From Saturnia japonica (lineage: Eukaryota; Arthropoda; Insecta; Lepidoptera; Saturniidae), in the NCBI GenBank assembly GCA_033032175.1, contig CM065316.1, positions 1,582,115 through 1,646,114 of the forward strand: 64,000 nucleotides of DNA. Reading direction: 5' to 3'. The position numbers and the translations under genes were made by a program. Numbering within the stretch: the stretch's first letter is position 1; each line of letters begins with the position of its first letter. Shown here in pieces: positions 1 through 12,314 of this stretch. The notes under the pieces are model-generated. The model had not been told where the DNA came from. It worked only from the letters and a program-made list of their open reading frames with translations, and did no database searches.

Positions 1-47
1 ATATTGAAAATTTACGCAACCTTTACAAATTTTTACATCTCAAACCT

Positions 48-3000
48 TTACTTAAACGTTTTATTATCATTTAAGAGGATACACAACTTATTTAAAGATC
101 GTTTATATAATCCAAATTTAGTTTTCACTGTTACAACTCTAGTTATACCGTCTAGACCTGTATGTTTTTGTATAATTTTTCCTAAAAGCCATTTTGCCGG
201 TGGAACATTTTCGTCTCTAATGATAACAATATCTCCTATATTTGGTTCATCTCCTTTAACTGACCACTTATATCTATTATTTAAAGTTATTAAGTATTCT
301 TTAGACCATTTATTCCAAAATGAATTTACCATTCTTTGACAAAACTTCCACCTACTTAGATTAGAACATTTATTAATTGAATGATCTTCATCAGGTATAG
401 TGATAAGAGGTTCGCCCACCAAGAAATGTCCTGGGGTTAAAGGAAGTGGGTCGTTAGGGTCATCACTAATATATGATATAGGTCTAGAATTTAAACAGGC
501 TTCAATTTGAGTTAAGACTGTGCAAAGTTCCTCAAATGTTAACGTTGAATCTCCAATAATCTTTTTTAAATGTGTTTTAGTTGATCTTACACCTGCTTCC
601 CACAGTCCTCCAAAATTAGGGGCATGTGGAGGAATGAAATGCCAGGAGGTGCCTTCACCTGCCAACATCTGTTGAAATTCACTTGTTAGTTGAGATATAT
701 TCCTCTTATACATTTCACACAACTCTTTTTGTGCTCCTAAAAAATTGGTACCATTGTCACTGTATAAATTTTGACAATGTCCTCTTCTGGAGACAAACCT
801 TCGAAAGGCAGCTATAAATCCTTTCGACGTTAAGTCTGACACAGCTTCTAAATGTATAGCTTTTGTTACCATACATATAAATAAGCATATATAGCCTTTA
901 TAAGACCTTGCACCTCTCCCAGGTGAAAATCTTATATTTATATGCCCTGTGAAATCCACACCTGCACTTTTGAATGGTCTGGATGGTGTAATTCGAGCCT
1001 TCGGTAGTTGACCCATAAACATGTTGTTATTTTGCTTTCTGTACCTAACACAAGTGACACATTCTCTGTATATCTTCTTCACTAAAATTCTACCGCGAGC
1101 TATCCAATACTTTGATCTTATATAATTTAACATGATTTGTGGACCACCATGCAAGGTTTTAATGTGAGCATCCAAAGTTATTAACCTTGTTAAATGACTT
1201 TCATAAGGTAGAATTACAGGATGTCTTTTATCATAGCTTTCTGGTGAATGAGTCACTCGACCACCTACTCTTAATATATCATTTTTATCTAGAATAGGAC
1301 TGAGTGTATGAAGAATACTTTTCTTTGATACATTTTCTTTACATTTTAAATCTTTTATTTCTTCTTCAAAATATAATATCTGAGTTGCTTTTATACAAAT
1401 GTTAAGTACTTCCTCCATTTCTTTCGTAGTTATAAATGTTATATTTTCTTTAGGTCTACTGTCTTTTGGTAATCTAAATTTCAAAATTCTTCGACAATAT
1501 GATAAAATTCTTAAAGCCTTTTTTAAATTCGAAAACTTTTGCCAAACAAAATTCTCAATAGGTTTTACAACTGTGGCTAACAATTTTATAGGTTTAATCT
1601 CTTCTGTGGTTATAAATTCATTAAATTCTGTCTTATATTTATTCTTTTTAATTAAAAAATCAGGCCCATGCCACCACATATCTAACTTAATCAAATCGCA
1701 GCTTGACAAACCACGCGAAGCAGGGTCTGCAGGATTATTATTTGTAGAAACATGATTCCACTGATGACTATCTAAGATGTTTAGAATGTCTGACACTCTA
1801 TTGCTAACAAAAGTGGTCCATCTACTTGGTTCACCTTTTATCCACGCTAAAACAACCGTAGAATCAGACCAAGCAAACAGATTAACTTTAGGTATTCCCA
1901 TTATCACTGAAACTTCATAAATTAATTTAGCTGCTAGGACAGCTGCACATAGTTCTAGTCTTGGAATAGAAATTTGTCTATCAATTGGCGCAACTTTAGT
2001 CTTTGCGGACATCAAATGTACATAAATATTTCCTTTATTATCAATTACTTTAATATATACAACAGCAGCATATGCTGAACTAGATGCATCTGCGAAAACA
2101 TGTAATTCACATGCATAATCTGTTCTATAATTAAGCCAACGAGGAATTTTTATATGCTTTGTGTTGCATAAATCTCTTTTAAAAGCAATCCACTCATTCA
2201 AAAGTTCAGAAGGAAGGATATTATCCCAGCTCAGATTTAATTTCCAGAGCTTTTGCATGAGAATCTTTGATATAACAATGACTGGAGCTAACCATCCTAA
2301 TGGATCATACAGCCTACCTATATCCGACAATACCTTTCTCTTTGTTACCACATCTTCAATACCTTCAATTTTATAATTATATTCAAAACTATCTGTAATT
2401 TTGTTCCAAGAAATTCCCAACACTTTTACTATATTGTCTGTTTTAAATATTATAGTCTCTGTATTTTTTTGTTTTTCACTTTTTATGTAGTTTAATAAGG
2501 TATAGCTGTTTGTACACCATTTCTGTAACTGAAAACCACCAGAGTTCATTAAATCATTCATTTCATTAAATATTTGTATAGCATCATTTTCCTCTTCACA
2601 TCCAGTTAATAAATCGTCCATATAAAAGTCTTTTAAGGTTATTGCTGATGCAAGAGGAAAATTTTGTTGTTCATCTTTAGCTAATTGTTGAAGTGATTTT
2701 ACTGCTAAATATGGAGCACAAGCTGTTCCAAATGTAAGTCTCAATAAACGATAATGTTGTATTGTTTGGTTCGATTCTCGTCTCCAATATATTCTCTGGT
2801 AGTCTGTATCGTCTTCATGAACCAGAATTTGTCGATACATTTGAGATAAATCAGCTACTATACAATAAGGATGATATCTCCACCTCATCAATATATGACG
2901 GAGATCTTGTTGAATTTTAGGTCCAATTAGAAAAGTATCATTTAAGGATATGTTATTCGTACCTTTACAAGAAGCATCGTAGACCACACGAAGTTTCGTT

Positions 3001-5243
3001 GTTTCTCTGTCTTTCTTAATCACAGCATGATGAGGTAGATAGACAGCCTTTGGATTTTTTATTTCTTCAACCTTTGTAATCTCTTCCATATGGTTTTGAT
3101 CAATGTAATCTTCTATAGCTTTGGTATATTCCTTCTGTAAAGTTTTATCTTTATTAAACCTTTTTTCTAATAAATTAAATCTATGTAGAGCGATTTTGTC
3201 TAAACTGTTATTTAGACACCTGGGTTCAGAATGTTTAAAGGGTAAACGAACTTTATATCGTCCATCTTTCTCTCGTATGGTAGTTGTATGAAATAACTCT
3301 TCACATTTATTCTCATCGCTTGTCATTTTCTTATAAACTTCATTAGGTTCTTTTTCTAGCTCCCAAAATTTCTTCAATATTTCGTCTTCTTTTACTCTAA
3401 GGTGTAAGTTTACAATTTTCTTAGGATTAGGATTTTCAATCCGGCCTGATAAAACCCATCCGAGTTGCGTATTTTGTGCAACTGGACCACTGTATAAAGG
3501 ATGTTTCAAAAGACCACTCAAAATGATCTCACTATATATCTCAACTCCCAGGATAATGTCGATTTTACCAGGTGTTCCGTACTGAGGATCGGCTAATGGT
3601 AGTGTCTCAATATCTGACCATTCTTTGACCACAACATTATTGGTAGGTAGAAAAGATGTCAAAGAACGTAGCACGAAAGCTTGAACCTGCACAGAAAAAT
3701 TGGGAGTTTGGATTGACTCTAAATTAAATAAAACCTTACTTTTAATTTTCATATCACCATCACCTACACCTGAAACAAGACCATTCATAGGGATTTTATA
3801 CAAGCCTAATCTTTGTACTGTGTCTTCGGTTACAAAAGATGCTTCAGAACCCTGATCTATTAAAACTCGAACTATTTCGGAAAACCCAGATGGGGTTTTG
3901 ATCTTAGCTAACGCTGTTGCCAGTAGTACTTCACTATTACTCTCCACAGCAAAGTGAGCCAAGATCTTTTTCTCATTATCTTGATTAGAGGACTCTTTGT
4001 TGACAGAAACAGCACGAGTTCTTATATTCTCCGTTGGTGAGGGTCCGCAAGCTGTAGCTCTCTCAATATGTAATAAGGTATGATGTCTTCTTCCACAGCG
4101 TCGACAATAGGTAGGTCGGTGACAGTTTTTCACATTATGGCTTGAGGCAAAACAATTGAAGCATAGCCCCTTGGATTTTATAAACTCTATTCTCTTTTCT
4201 GGGGGCTGGCTTTTAAATTGTTCACATTGGAATAATAAATGTTGATTATTGCATTTTATACAAGCTAAATTTTTATTTATATTTGTTTCTAGTGTGCAGT
4301 GATATGACTTCTGTTTTGATCCCATATGTTTATTTATTTTACATTCTTCCAACATTTCCAAACTTCTGAATCTTGTCTCTAAGAAGCTCACAAGATCGTT
4401 CCATGTTGGAAGACTATCAGAATCGCATTGACTCAAGTTTGATTCCCACAATTTTCTAGACTCTATATCCAGTTTTGTTACAATTAAATGAATTACGATA
4501 GTATCCCATGAATCAACGATTATGCCCAAATTTTTGAGTAATTTTAAGCAAGACGATGTATTATCTAAAATTTCTTTTATTGCGGTCGAAGATTCAGTTG
4601 TTATAATTCTTTGTGCAAATAAACGCTTCATTACTTCATTCACATTATACCTTTTGTTATTATATCTGCGTTTTAATTGATTCCAGGCTTCTTCATAATT
4701 TGTCTCTGTAGTATTAAGGTTCATAAGAAGTTTCTCTGGTTCACCGGACAAGCAACTTTTCAGATAATGTAACTTTTGTACTGGATTTATATTATTATTA
4801 TTGTGTATTAGGGAAACAAACATGTCATGAAACATTTGCCATTCTTCATAACTTCCTTTAAAACTCGGCAATTGGATTTGTGGCAATTTAACTTCACATA
4901 GTGATTGTGATGGAACAGTTATAGTTTTTGAATTGGAGTCTGACATTTCCGTCAACATTTTAAAATCTTCCTTAAGCTTTGTTTTGTAATCCGTATAAAT
5001 ATCGTCGAATTCATAATATACATTGCTTATAAAATACTCGTTTTTCTGTTTTTGTTCTTTTGACACTTTACTGACAATGTCCGAATGTAAATTCATAAAA
5101 TCTTTAGAAATTTTCTCTAAATTTTCGAGTTTTGATTCAACGTAATATTTTGTTATACGTGTTTTCGGCGATTTTTTATAATTCTCGAAAGCTTTTTTTA
5201 CCTTTTCTAAATTATCATCTTGCCGCAGATAAAGTGACTCCAT
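48..5243 (-). CDS. BEL/Pao LTR retrotransposon gag-pol polyprotein, complete and open
   Basis: This 1,731-residue frame encodes the gag-pol polyprotein of a BEL/Pao LTR retrotransposon, which makes the capsid and the enzymes for reverse transcription and integration. In order I see a charged helical N-terminus, a DUF1759-type gag domain (about 118-275), Cys/His knuckle clusters (about 328-392), an aspartic protease with LIDQGS (D463), reverse transcriptase with YMDD at 874-877, RNase H (D1052, E1097, D1127), an integrase HHCC finger (H1360, H1365, C1395, C1398), the integrase core (D1430, D1496, E1549) and a DUF5641-type tail (about 1630-1725). No stop or frameshift breaks it and all listed catalytic residues are present, so it may be an autonomous copy. 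The start is the first ATG after the primer-binding site. The element runs off the left edge, so its 3' LTR cannot be checked. Confidence 0.95.
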   Translation of the reverse strand: MESLYLRQDDNLEKVKKAFENYKKSPKTRITKYYVESKLENLEKISKDFMNLHSDIVSKVSKEQKQKNEYFISNVYYEFDDIYTDYKTKLKEDFKMLTEMSDSNSKTITVPSQSLCEVKLPQIQLPSFKGSYEEWQMFHDMFVSLIHNNNNINPVQKLHYLKSCLSGEPEKLLMNLNTTETNYEEAWNQLKRRYNNKRYNVNEVMKRLFAQRIITTESSTAIKEILDNTSSCLKLLKNLGIIVDSWDTIVIHLIVTKLDIESRKLWESNLSQCDSDSLPTWNDLVSFLETRFRSLEMLEECKINKHMGSKQKSYHCTLETNINKNLACIKCNNQHLLFQCEQFKSQPPEKRIEFIKSKGLCFNCFASSHNVKNCHRPTYCRRCGRRHHTLLHIERATACGPSPTENIRTRAVSVNKESSNQDNEKKILAHFAVESNSEVLLATALAKIKTPSGFSEIVRVLIDQGSEASFVTEDTVQRLGLYKIPMNGLVSGVGDGDMKIKSKVLFNLESIQTPNFSVQVQAFVLRSLTSFLPTNNVVVKEWSDIETLPLADPQYGTPGKIDIILGVEIYSEIILSGLLKHPLYSGPVAQNTQLGWVLSGRIENPNPKKIVNLHLRVKEDEILKKFWELEKEPNEVYKKMTSDENKCEELFHTTTIREKDGRYKVRLPFKHSEPRCLNNSLDKIALHRFNLLEKRFNKDKTLQKEYTKAIEDYIDQNHMEEITKVEEIKNPKAVYLPHHAVIKKDRETTKLRVVYDASCKGTNNISLNDTFLIGPKIQQDLRHILMRWRYHPYCIVADLSQMYRQILVHEDDTDYQRIYWRRESNQTIQHYRLLRLTFGTACAPYLAVKSLQQLAKDEQQNFPLASAITLKDFYMDDLLTGCEEENDAIQIFNEMNDLMNSGGFQLQKWCTNSYTLLNYIKSEKQKNTETIIFKTDNIVKVLGISWNKITDSFEYNYKIEGIEDVVTKRKVLSDIGRLYDPLGWLAPVIVISKILMQKLWKLNLSWDNILPSELLNEWIAFKRDLCNTKHIKIPRWLNYRTDYACELHVFADASSSAYAAVVYIKVIDNKGNIYVHLMSAKTKVAPIDRQISIPRLELCAAVLAAKLIYEVSVIMGIPKVNLFAWSDSTVVLAWIKGEPSRWTTFVSNRVSDILNILDSHQWNHVSTNNNPADPASRGLSSCDLIKLDMWWHGPDFLIKKNKYKTEFNEFITTEEIKPIKLLATVVKPIENFVWQKFSNLKKALRILSYCRRILKFRLPKDSRPKENITFITTKEMEEVLNICIKATQILYFEEEIKDLKCKENVSKKSILHTLSPILDKNDILRVGGRVTHSPESYDKRHPVILPYESHLTRLITLDAHIKTLHGGPQIMLNYIRSKYWIARGRILVKKIYRECVTCVRYRKQNNNMFMGQLPKARITPSRPFKSAGVDFTGHINIRFSPGRGARSYKGYICLFICMVTKAIHLEAVSDLTSKGFIAAFRRFVSRRGHCQNLYSDNGTNFLGAQKELCEMYKRNISQLTSEFQQMLAGEGTSWHFIPPHAPNFGGLWEAGVRSTKTHLKKIIGDSTLTFEELCTVLTQIEACLNSRPISYISDDPNDPLPLTPGHFLVGEPLITIPDEDHSINKCSNLSRWKFCQRMVNSFWNKWSKEYLITLNNRYKWSVKGDEPNIGDIVIIRDENVPPAKWLLGKIIQKHTGLDGITRVVTVKTKFGLYKRSLNKLCILLNDNKTFK

Positions 5244-5365
5244 TTTGTTCGTATAATTTACAACGTAATAGTTGTACTAGGGATTTTTTCCAAGTTCACT
5301 TCAAACTAAATAAACGAATAAACTGTTCTTTTACACACTATTTATTAATTTGGTTTATTTATTTC

Positions 5366-5383
5366 CCGTGTTTCGGCACCATG
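5366..5383 (-). other. Primer-binding site of the BEL/Pao element (tRNA-Phe type)
   Basis: Read on the minus strand this is TGGTGCCGAAACACGGGA. It is complementary to the 3' end of insect tRNA-Phe (acceptor stem TTTCGGC, discriminator A, CCA) with one mismatch in 18, as I recall that tRNA. It lies directly beside the inferred inner LTR edge and 122 bases upstream of the gag-pol ATG, as expected for minus-strand DNA priming. The tRNA identity is recalled family knowledge; the position and sequence are seen. Confidence 0.8.
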
Positions 5384-5900
5384 TTCACTCGTTTTAAAAT
5401 ACAATAAAATCAACATTTCACTGAATTTTGTTATTAGTTTTATTCCAAGATTGACATAGAGTGATAGATTAAAAAGTGTGACCAAATTAACATAAAAATT
5501 ACACAGAATATTTTTCTTAATGATACCAATGTTTTCAAACAGAGATTTATCGTTGCCATAGGAGGGAGAATTAGATAAATAACAAATTCGTATTTTTTCA
5601 CGTTGATTTAGTGTTTTTTTTTTAGCAGAATCGACAGCAATTTTATTCGCAGAACAAATTTATTTGTCGGTGTTTCGGACGTATTGAAATTTAGGTACAG
5701 TTACCTACTTTATTCTTTAGATTATTTTTGAGATGAACTCAGATATCAGAGTGTGAATAAGACTAAAATATGCATCTTAAATTAGACTTTATACCAAAGC
5801 AATAAAGTCAATGTCGATATAGGTCTAGTTATCTAAATCTCCCTCTACAGCAGCGATATGCTGTCCTTTTTCATCACCCAATGATAAATACTTGCTGACC
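5384..5900 (-). mobile_element. Probable 5' LTR of the BEL/Pao element, outer edge unresolved
   Basis: The sequence next to the primer-binding site ends, on the minus strand, in ...GAGTGAACA, a normal LTR 3' terminus. The partner LTR lies outside the window, so the outer edge cannot be fixed. It must end before the unrelated dispersed repeat that begins near 5955. The end given here is only an approximate limit. Confidence 0.5.
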
Positions 5901-5954
5901 TTGTTCTTTATGTAATTAATTTTAAATGTGAAATATATTAATTTTAAAATAAGT

Positions 5955-6215
5955 TATTTTATAGTAGCTAGGCATATTGACAGTACTGTCCCGAATGGTA
6001 AGCACATTACAATCCAAACACAACAGCGACCACCGAGAGATTGTAATCCATCGACGGACTCTGCTGTCGTGCCAGTCTGCATAAATTTAACTGGATATGC
6101 ACAGGCTGATCCTGAGTCACGACACGCAAAAGCGAGTCACTATAACGGACTTTTCCCGCATGCATGGTGGTCTCGACCCCATCGGGTAAAAGAACCCCGC
6201 TATCGCAATTTCCTC
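5955..6215 (+). repeat. Dispersed repeat family A
   Basis: One of at least seven copies in the window. The shared core reads roughly: gacagtactgtccc, then ggtaagcacattacaat, then caacagcgaccaccgagag, then a segment like ccatcgacggactctgctgt. Related copies lie near 9285, 12530, 46815, 51050, 57318 and 62738, all in this orientation. No coding capacity is visible, and the class (SINE or LINE tail) is not resolved. Confidence 0.7.
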
Positions 6216-6639
6216 GTTTATTAATAATTTGTCTCAGATTTGAAAACGAATGGAAATCCCATTAAATTTTCACCCCACTTTCCATCTCTCTCTCTAAATT
6301 GATTATAAGACCTTTTACATGGAACATAATAATAATACTGTCATCGGCTAAGCTCATTTTCCCCTTAGTAAAATTGAATGGATACAAAAATGAAAGCTCC
6401 TTCCGCCTTCACCCCATATACACCTCGAGTATCAATTTTGTTAAGAAATCGAAGATAAGCCTCACTTTACGCGGTCGCCTATAATTTTTCAATATACACA
6501 AAATATTTTCGACTTTAATTTAAGAACATAAGATATATAATGGCTTGGCATGATCGTCTTCTGTATGTTGGATGTTAAATGATATGCGAGGAAGGATTTC
6601 CTTCAACACGACAGTATGTGGAGTATGTAAGTTAAGTAA

Positions 6640-8110
6640 GATAGCTTCTGAAACCAGTATAACCATTCTAAGTAGTCTGTCTGTCTTTTAATATTTTCTG
6701 AAATGCGTGTTGATGATTTTTACGCGATGAATCGGAAAAAAGTATGCGCCCTGATGGGTCATCTGTGTGGTAGCTCTAATGGTGTCCTGAAGATATTATC
6801 AGATAAACCGGACAGTTTGTTCCTTCGCCATTGGACTTAGTGTGGTAATACTAAAAAAGTGATAAAACTTTATTCGGCATTCCTGTGCTCCGTAGCTTTT
6901 GCCTACCAAAAGCTTTTGATTTGACTTGACATGCGCACACCGACGTACGCCTATCTGTGTAATATTTCACAACTTGTTTTAAAGTCAAAATAGCACTTTT
7001 ACGTAGGTATACCATATCCTAAAACCAAACTAAGTATGCTGAAGATTAACATAATCTTTTAAGTAGACTTAAGCAGTCTATCCAACCCATTCGCGATAAT
7101 TGTTGCTAGGGATATGTGTCTATAACTGCTCAACAAAAAAATGTCTCCAGTCTTATTTTTGATAATTGGTACAACAATTATTTTCATTACATCATGAATA
7201 AGATAACCGTACCATGTACACAAAGAGAAAATCACGCCTACTAATTTCGGGAAGTGAACTCAAGCATACTGTAGGTGTTCAACATTAAAGTTGTCATGGC
7301 CAGGAGATTTGCCTCTGGTCATGTTTTTAATTAACCGACATACTTTTTTAGGTGAGAAACTAACAAGCTTCTCGCTTTGAAAGATGCTATTTTTATTCAT
7401 TTGAAGTGTTATTTCTTCAGGAGTTTCCATCCTAAATTAATTCTGAAAGCTATATATTTAGGTTAGATATACCCTCAACGCTCACAGGCTGATCACGTCT
7501 TGGATTTAATTTTTTGTACATTTCCAAAACTATTTAAACCTTTTTGTTTTTGTCGAGCCATGAGAAGCTAATATGTTAATTTTAGCCTGGCCTTCATGAG
7601 CCTGACACCTCTTCAATTTAGACTTTAATATTTTCCTATTTTCACACATTTGATCGTAAGCATTTCCAGTTCTCGGTTTACAGTGTAATGACCATATTTA
7701 ATTGTATGACTTGGTCACTCTGTGAGCATTGCGAACATGTAGATTCCACCCTACTATAACTTTTTTACGTATAACAAAGTCAGTTTCACAGCTCAGGACA
7801 TCAGTCTTACTTAGTAGAGTAACAATATTATTATACATTTTTATCCAAAATAGTTTAATGCTGTACATCAGTACACAATGACATAGCATCACAACATTTA
7901 TACATTTCTTTAGGCAAGTGAATATGCCTAAAATTTTTGTTACATAATTTATAATAATTTTCTATTTGTTCTGAACGTCGGACGTCCCAGATAATTTTAT
8001 CCTGAAATATATTACGTGCTATTTTTTGTTTCACAATAAGTAAATTTGACATAACTTCTATAGGATAATGATCGGACCAGCATACATTATAAATAATATT
8101 AATGCTCGTA
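6640..8110 (-). pseudogene. Decayed LINE (non-LTR retrotransposon) ORF2: endonuclease end plus reverse transcriptase
   Basis: The minus strand carries broken reading frames that match a LINE ORF2 in order. Near 8070 is SDHYPIE, the C-terminal motif of the AP-type endonuclease. It is followed by a linker around 7700-8050. Near 7290 comes KSPGHDNFNVEHL, then PIIKNKTGD near 7140 and a YRHISLATI-like stretch near 7110, which together are the palm start of a non-LTR reverse transcriptase. Beyond about 7000 the match fades through several stops. Many stops and frame changes show that the copy is long dead. The lower-coordinate limit is approximate. Confidence 0.75.
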
Positions 8111-9166
8111 GTAGTTTGCAGCTAAGAAATGCCGCTTCCAAAGTCTACCAATCATCAAGCCACTGTCTTCAGCCGTGCGCATATCTAACAAAAGTATAAG
8201 AGTCTGAGTTCATACCTAGTTTCTCGAAATCGGCACATTACCACATTGTTCTTCACAGAAGAACCTCCTCACAAATTAATTCCCACGGGTGCGCATTATA
8301 ATGACCCCGTGATAAAAGCGGTTTCAACTCCAGCACTATCAATAATTGCATTTACTTTACTTAGACATTCAGAGATCTCAATAACACTGATATTTTTATC
8401 AGCGGGCATGTATTTACTAAAAAATATTATAGAAGGTTATTTTTTACCACTTTAATCGCTGCTATTCGCGAATTGTCACAGTCCAACGCAGAAACTGATG
8501 TAAATGCCGCCTTAAGCCACAGAATTGCGACGCCACTATACGGACGACTACGCAGTACTCCAACTGATAAATTCCTCAGCGGTCGTGTCCTTATATGTGA
8601 CGTCATCGTCAAAACTATGCTCGTCATAAGTACTAGCTTATGAAGATTTTTGTGAACTTAGATTAAATTGCCAAGGATTTATTTTTTAACCATTTTCATA
8701 AAGAAGCGTGGTAAAAGCTAATAATTGTAATTTTAAAAGACGATACGATTCCGACAAGGTTCGAACTCATTACACGTTTGAAATGACACCGTTTTACGAT
8801 AATTCCTGTCGCTTCATGCCGTGCCGTGAGGTGGAAACAATTCACCCCTAAGATGTATGAAAACGAGGGGGATGTTAAAGTGATGGCTCGTTGTTTTAAT
8901 AAGAATTCTTTAGAACCGAAGGGTCTAAGGGCCGATGTCTTTGAATTAAGATGTTATGATGGGGGGGACAAGCTTTTATATCCAGTCCCTACCATTGACG
9001 TTATTAGTAACTGGTATCAGGAATTAAACTTTGTAATGAGACGCGATATTGTAGACTTTCTTTAAATGCCAGTTTAATTAAGCGACGATAAGTGCTTCAA
9101 GAGATTTTCAAATTAAAGGTTACAGTTAAAATTATTATAAAATATCCTACCAATAACTTAAAACTG
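8111..9166. other. Gene-less stretch with a perfect CRE palindrome
   Basis: I find no gene here. A perfect TGACGTCA palindrome sits at 8598-8605 in a locally less AT-rich patch (8460-8640). Short open frames are present but show no recognisable domain or codon pattern. Confidence 0.3.
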
Positions 9167-9790
9167 CGTTTTCACTATAAGATTACTACTCGGACGCTAC
9201 TCGTAATGTTAAACACGTGATCCGAGCGGACATCGACATCCGATCAGAGTGAGCTCGGACGCGGTTCTTTTTTTATAATAGCTTAACACATTAACGGTAT
9301 TGCCCCTGATGGTAAGCACAGCATAATCCAAACACAACGGCGAACACCGAGAGAACAAAATCCATCGGCAGTCGCTGCCGTCATACTATAGGTACCGGCC
9401 TGCATAAACATCAAAAGGATCCGAAGTCGTAAGAAGCAGGGAACACACTGGCCAGGAGAAGTTCCACAGTTTCACGGGACAAAGATAAGTCATAGCGAAT
9501 TTTTTAGTTCGTGCCGAGTTGGAGGTTACTGTAAAACTGTGACTTTGAAGCCCAGTACGATTTACGTTTTTACGAGCTACTGAGATCATTTTATAAAAAC
9601 AAAATGGGTCAACTAAGAAAAAGAGAAATGAAGGTGATACTGAAGATTTTGCAAAGAGAAAAAACACTACTCGGATGCTTATAAATTCGTAACGTGTAAA
9701 CCAAATTTCGAGTACACTCCTATTATTTAGCTCGTATGATTTTGAGCGCACTCGGTCCGAATGTACTCGTATAATGAAAGCATGGCTTAG
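9167..9790. mobile_element. Possible inverted-repeat (MITE-like) element carrying a family A insertion
   Basis: The left end (gttttcactataagattactactcgg) and the reverse complement of the right end (gctttcattatacgagtacattcgg) match imperfectly over about 30 bases, and both continue into GC-rich cggac motifs. A family A repeat copy lies inside at about 9285-9412. Target duplications are not clear, so the limits are approximate. Confidence 0.4.
9285..9412 (+). repeat. Dispersed repeat family A
   Basis: It shares with the 5955 copy a segment like gcccctgatggtaagcacag, then acacaacggcgaacaccgag, then ccatcggcagtcgctgccgt. It interrupts the possible inverted-repeat element at 9167-9790. Confidence 0.7.
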
Positions 9791-12206
9791 ACAAAGGTTG
9801 ACCAAGATAGCTCGATCTGATTATACCAAATTACCTATATGTAAAATAGACGACATCATAGTTTCTATTCCCCTGCTTCCTCCAATAAAACTGAAACATT
9901 TAGAGAATAATATATGGACTTTGGTTATGTCCTACATGATTTTCTTTAATTTTTAAAATTCTTCAAATTTGTATGTTGTGTGTTCTGTTGGTATGTACTT
10001 GGTATTTTCAAATAATTTTTGAAGACTGCTAGTTCTTGCAATACCGAATTTATTGAAAAAAAACAAAACATAAGATCATATACATATCAGTGTTAGATAT
10101 GGATTGTCTGGTATAAAAATATTTACTCTAGTGCCCCTTATTTAGAGGAATATGTTTATATTGTTTGTACGTCGTTCACATTTTGATTACGAGGTCGGAA
10201 ATGTTTATATGCCAAGTTTAGATTAATTCAAAATTTCTACTGGCCTAATATACCTACTCATAACTCGTTATGGACTCTAAAACCATATATAATACTTGGA
10301 TAAGTCATTCTATTATTTGATGGATTATTTTTTATTATAGAACGAGTTTATTATATTATAGAACATTATACTTTGTAGTAATTGGTTAACATCTACTATA
10401 AGTAAGGCAACAAAATAAAAAACAACTTGTAATTTCACATGTTTATTGAACAATATTTACCCAAATACTTTTAAATTGTATTGTTCAAAATTGTATATGT
10501 ATGTATATTATAGAACGCTATATATAATATACAAGCCCTGTTTATTCACTGTGTAAGCCTTACAATCTATGATAATGCTTGCGTATACTATTTTTAATGA
10601 AAATGAATTATATAGATAAATTCCACACACTAAAAGAGCTGATTATTTGAAATTTATAATCTTTACTGTCCTCTTGGAAAAGTATCAACAATACTGTATA
10701 CCTTACAGCAAGGTCGGTACAAATTATGATGTCAACCGAGATAGATAAATTGGTTAATTAACATACATTGTTTTTGCAAAAAAGAACCATTTTGTTTGAT
10801 TCCTAGAAAGTAGTACTAAATTCAGCTTTGTATAGCGTGCCTTACATAATACAAACGTAAAAAGAGTGTATTTATGCACGTACGTAAATAATACTTTATT
10901 GGCGTTACAAAATGAAAATAACTAATAATAACTAAATACAAATTTGACTTAAAAAAAAATGTCGCATGCCGCAATTCTGTCAATTAACACGCGTGCAACT
11001 CTCCATTTTAGCCTCTACTTTACGCGCCAAAAGAAATATAACTTCAAAAACTTAAAGTAAAACGTGAACAAAATTCTTAATTCGACAAACTAAACTTTAT
11101 TTAATTATTTTTATTCAATCAAATAAATAATAAAATCATTAACTACACGCTAACTTAACTTATGCAAGTATAATACATTTTAATTAAAAAATAATTATTC
11201 CTATAATTATTTTTCTACTAATTCAAAATATATATTAATTTTATAGATACTGTTAATTTATTATGGACTTTCAGTGGTTAAGATATGAATCAATTTTAGA
11301 TATTAATATGTCATCATAAAACATAAGTGACAGACATCAAATTGTAATTTAAAATTAATTTTAACTCATAGCAAAAGATTTCTTTTAGATAAAATAAAAA
11401 ATAAATCGAACAAATATGAAATCGTTGCCCTATTATTAAATATATACTTAATTTTAGTCATTTAATTACGTTATTAATTACGAATAAAATATTATAGCTA
11501 TAAATTATCATAATTCATTTTTAAATCAGTTGGTATCTTAAAATGACAATTATTTTAATAGACACATAATTAATTATGCTAAATAATTATTAATTTACAA
11601 AATTTTCGTTTGTGGTCCGCTATATTCACTTCCTTTTTTGTATGTACAGCTTAAAGTAGCAAAATTAAGTTACTAAGAAACGACAAATTACGATGTAAAA
11701 TTACATGGATTACCTACTATTAATAAATACATCTACTTAAATACATTTACGAATTCCAGATATTGTATTGAAATCTTTAGGCGTTGACAGTTGGGTCTGT
11801 ATAGTATGGATAGAAAAAAAGTGCGTCCAGTTCACAGAAGGTAGTTCATAAACGATACACGTGAACAATATACCAAACTGGCTGTGATTCCTTTTCCAAG
11901 TCTTCTATATCATTCTTTCGCAAGATAAATGCTATAGATGTGTGTTTGTTCCTTTTTAGGATCGCTTTTTCGTTTCATAGAGTTTCAAATCACAACGGTA
12001 CTAAATAAGTTTAGCACAGTCCAACTTAATGTAAGTGATTCGTTTGGCAAGTGACTGCATTTTACTTGACATTTTTTTTAAACAGCTAAGGTAGCAAATA
12101 AACATACAGCCCGCCTTATGTAAGTGGTTACCGTACCTTGAACCCATCTACCCCAAAGAGGCTCTGAAAACCGTACTCACCACATGAACACAACACTAGG
12201 TTATTT
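9791..12206. other. Very AT-rich intergenic stretch, no gene seen
   Basis: About 2.4 kb of AT-rich sequence, extreme between 11040 and 11760. I see no repeat, RNA gene or coding pattern that I can support. Confidence 0.4.
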
Positions 12207-12300
12207 GTCTGCGATCTTCTGTAGGGTGGAGGTATACCACCAGTCGAACTGCTCCAAGTAGAGAGAAATATCTAAAGACTATGTGCCCTACCTCCCTTAT
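12207..12300 (+). repeat. Dispersed repeat family H
   Basis: The stretch around gcgatcttctgtagggtgg, then aggtataccaccag, recurs in reverse at about 46040-46240. The antisense frame of both copies reads LHPTEDR(R/H)QIT, so the family may be a coding or formerly coding mobile element. The class is unknown. Confidence 0.55.
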
Positions 12301-12314
12301 AATCTTTGAATGTA

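Noticed and set aside
9386..9805. 139-residue minus-strand open frame
   Set aside because: It spans a repeat copy and the inverted-repeat end of a possible MITE, with no domain.
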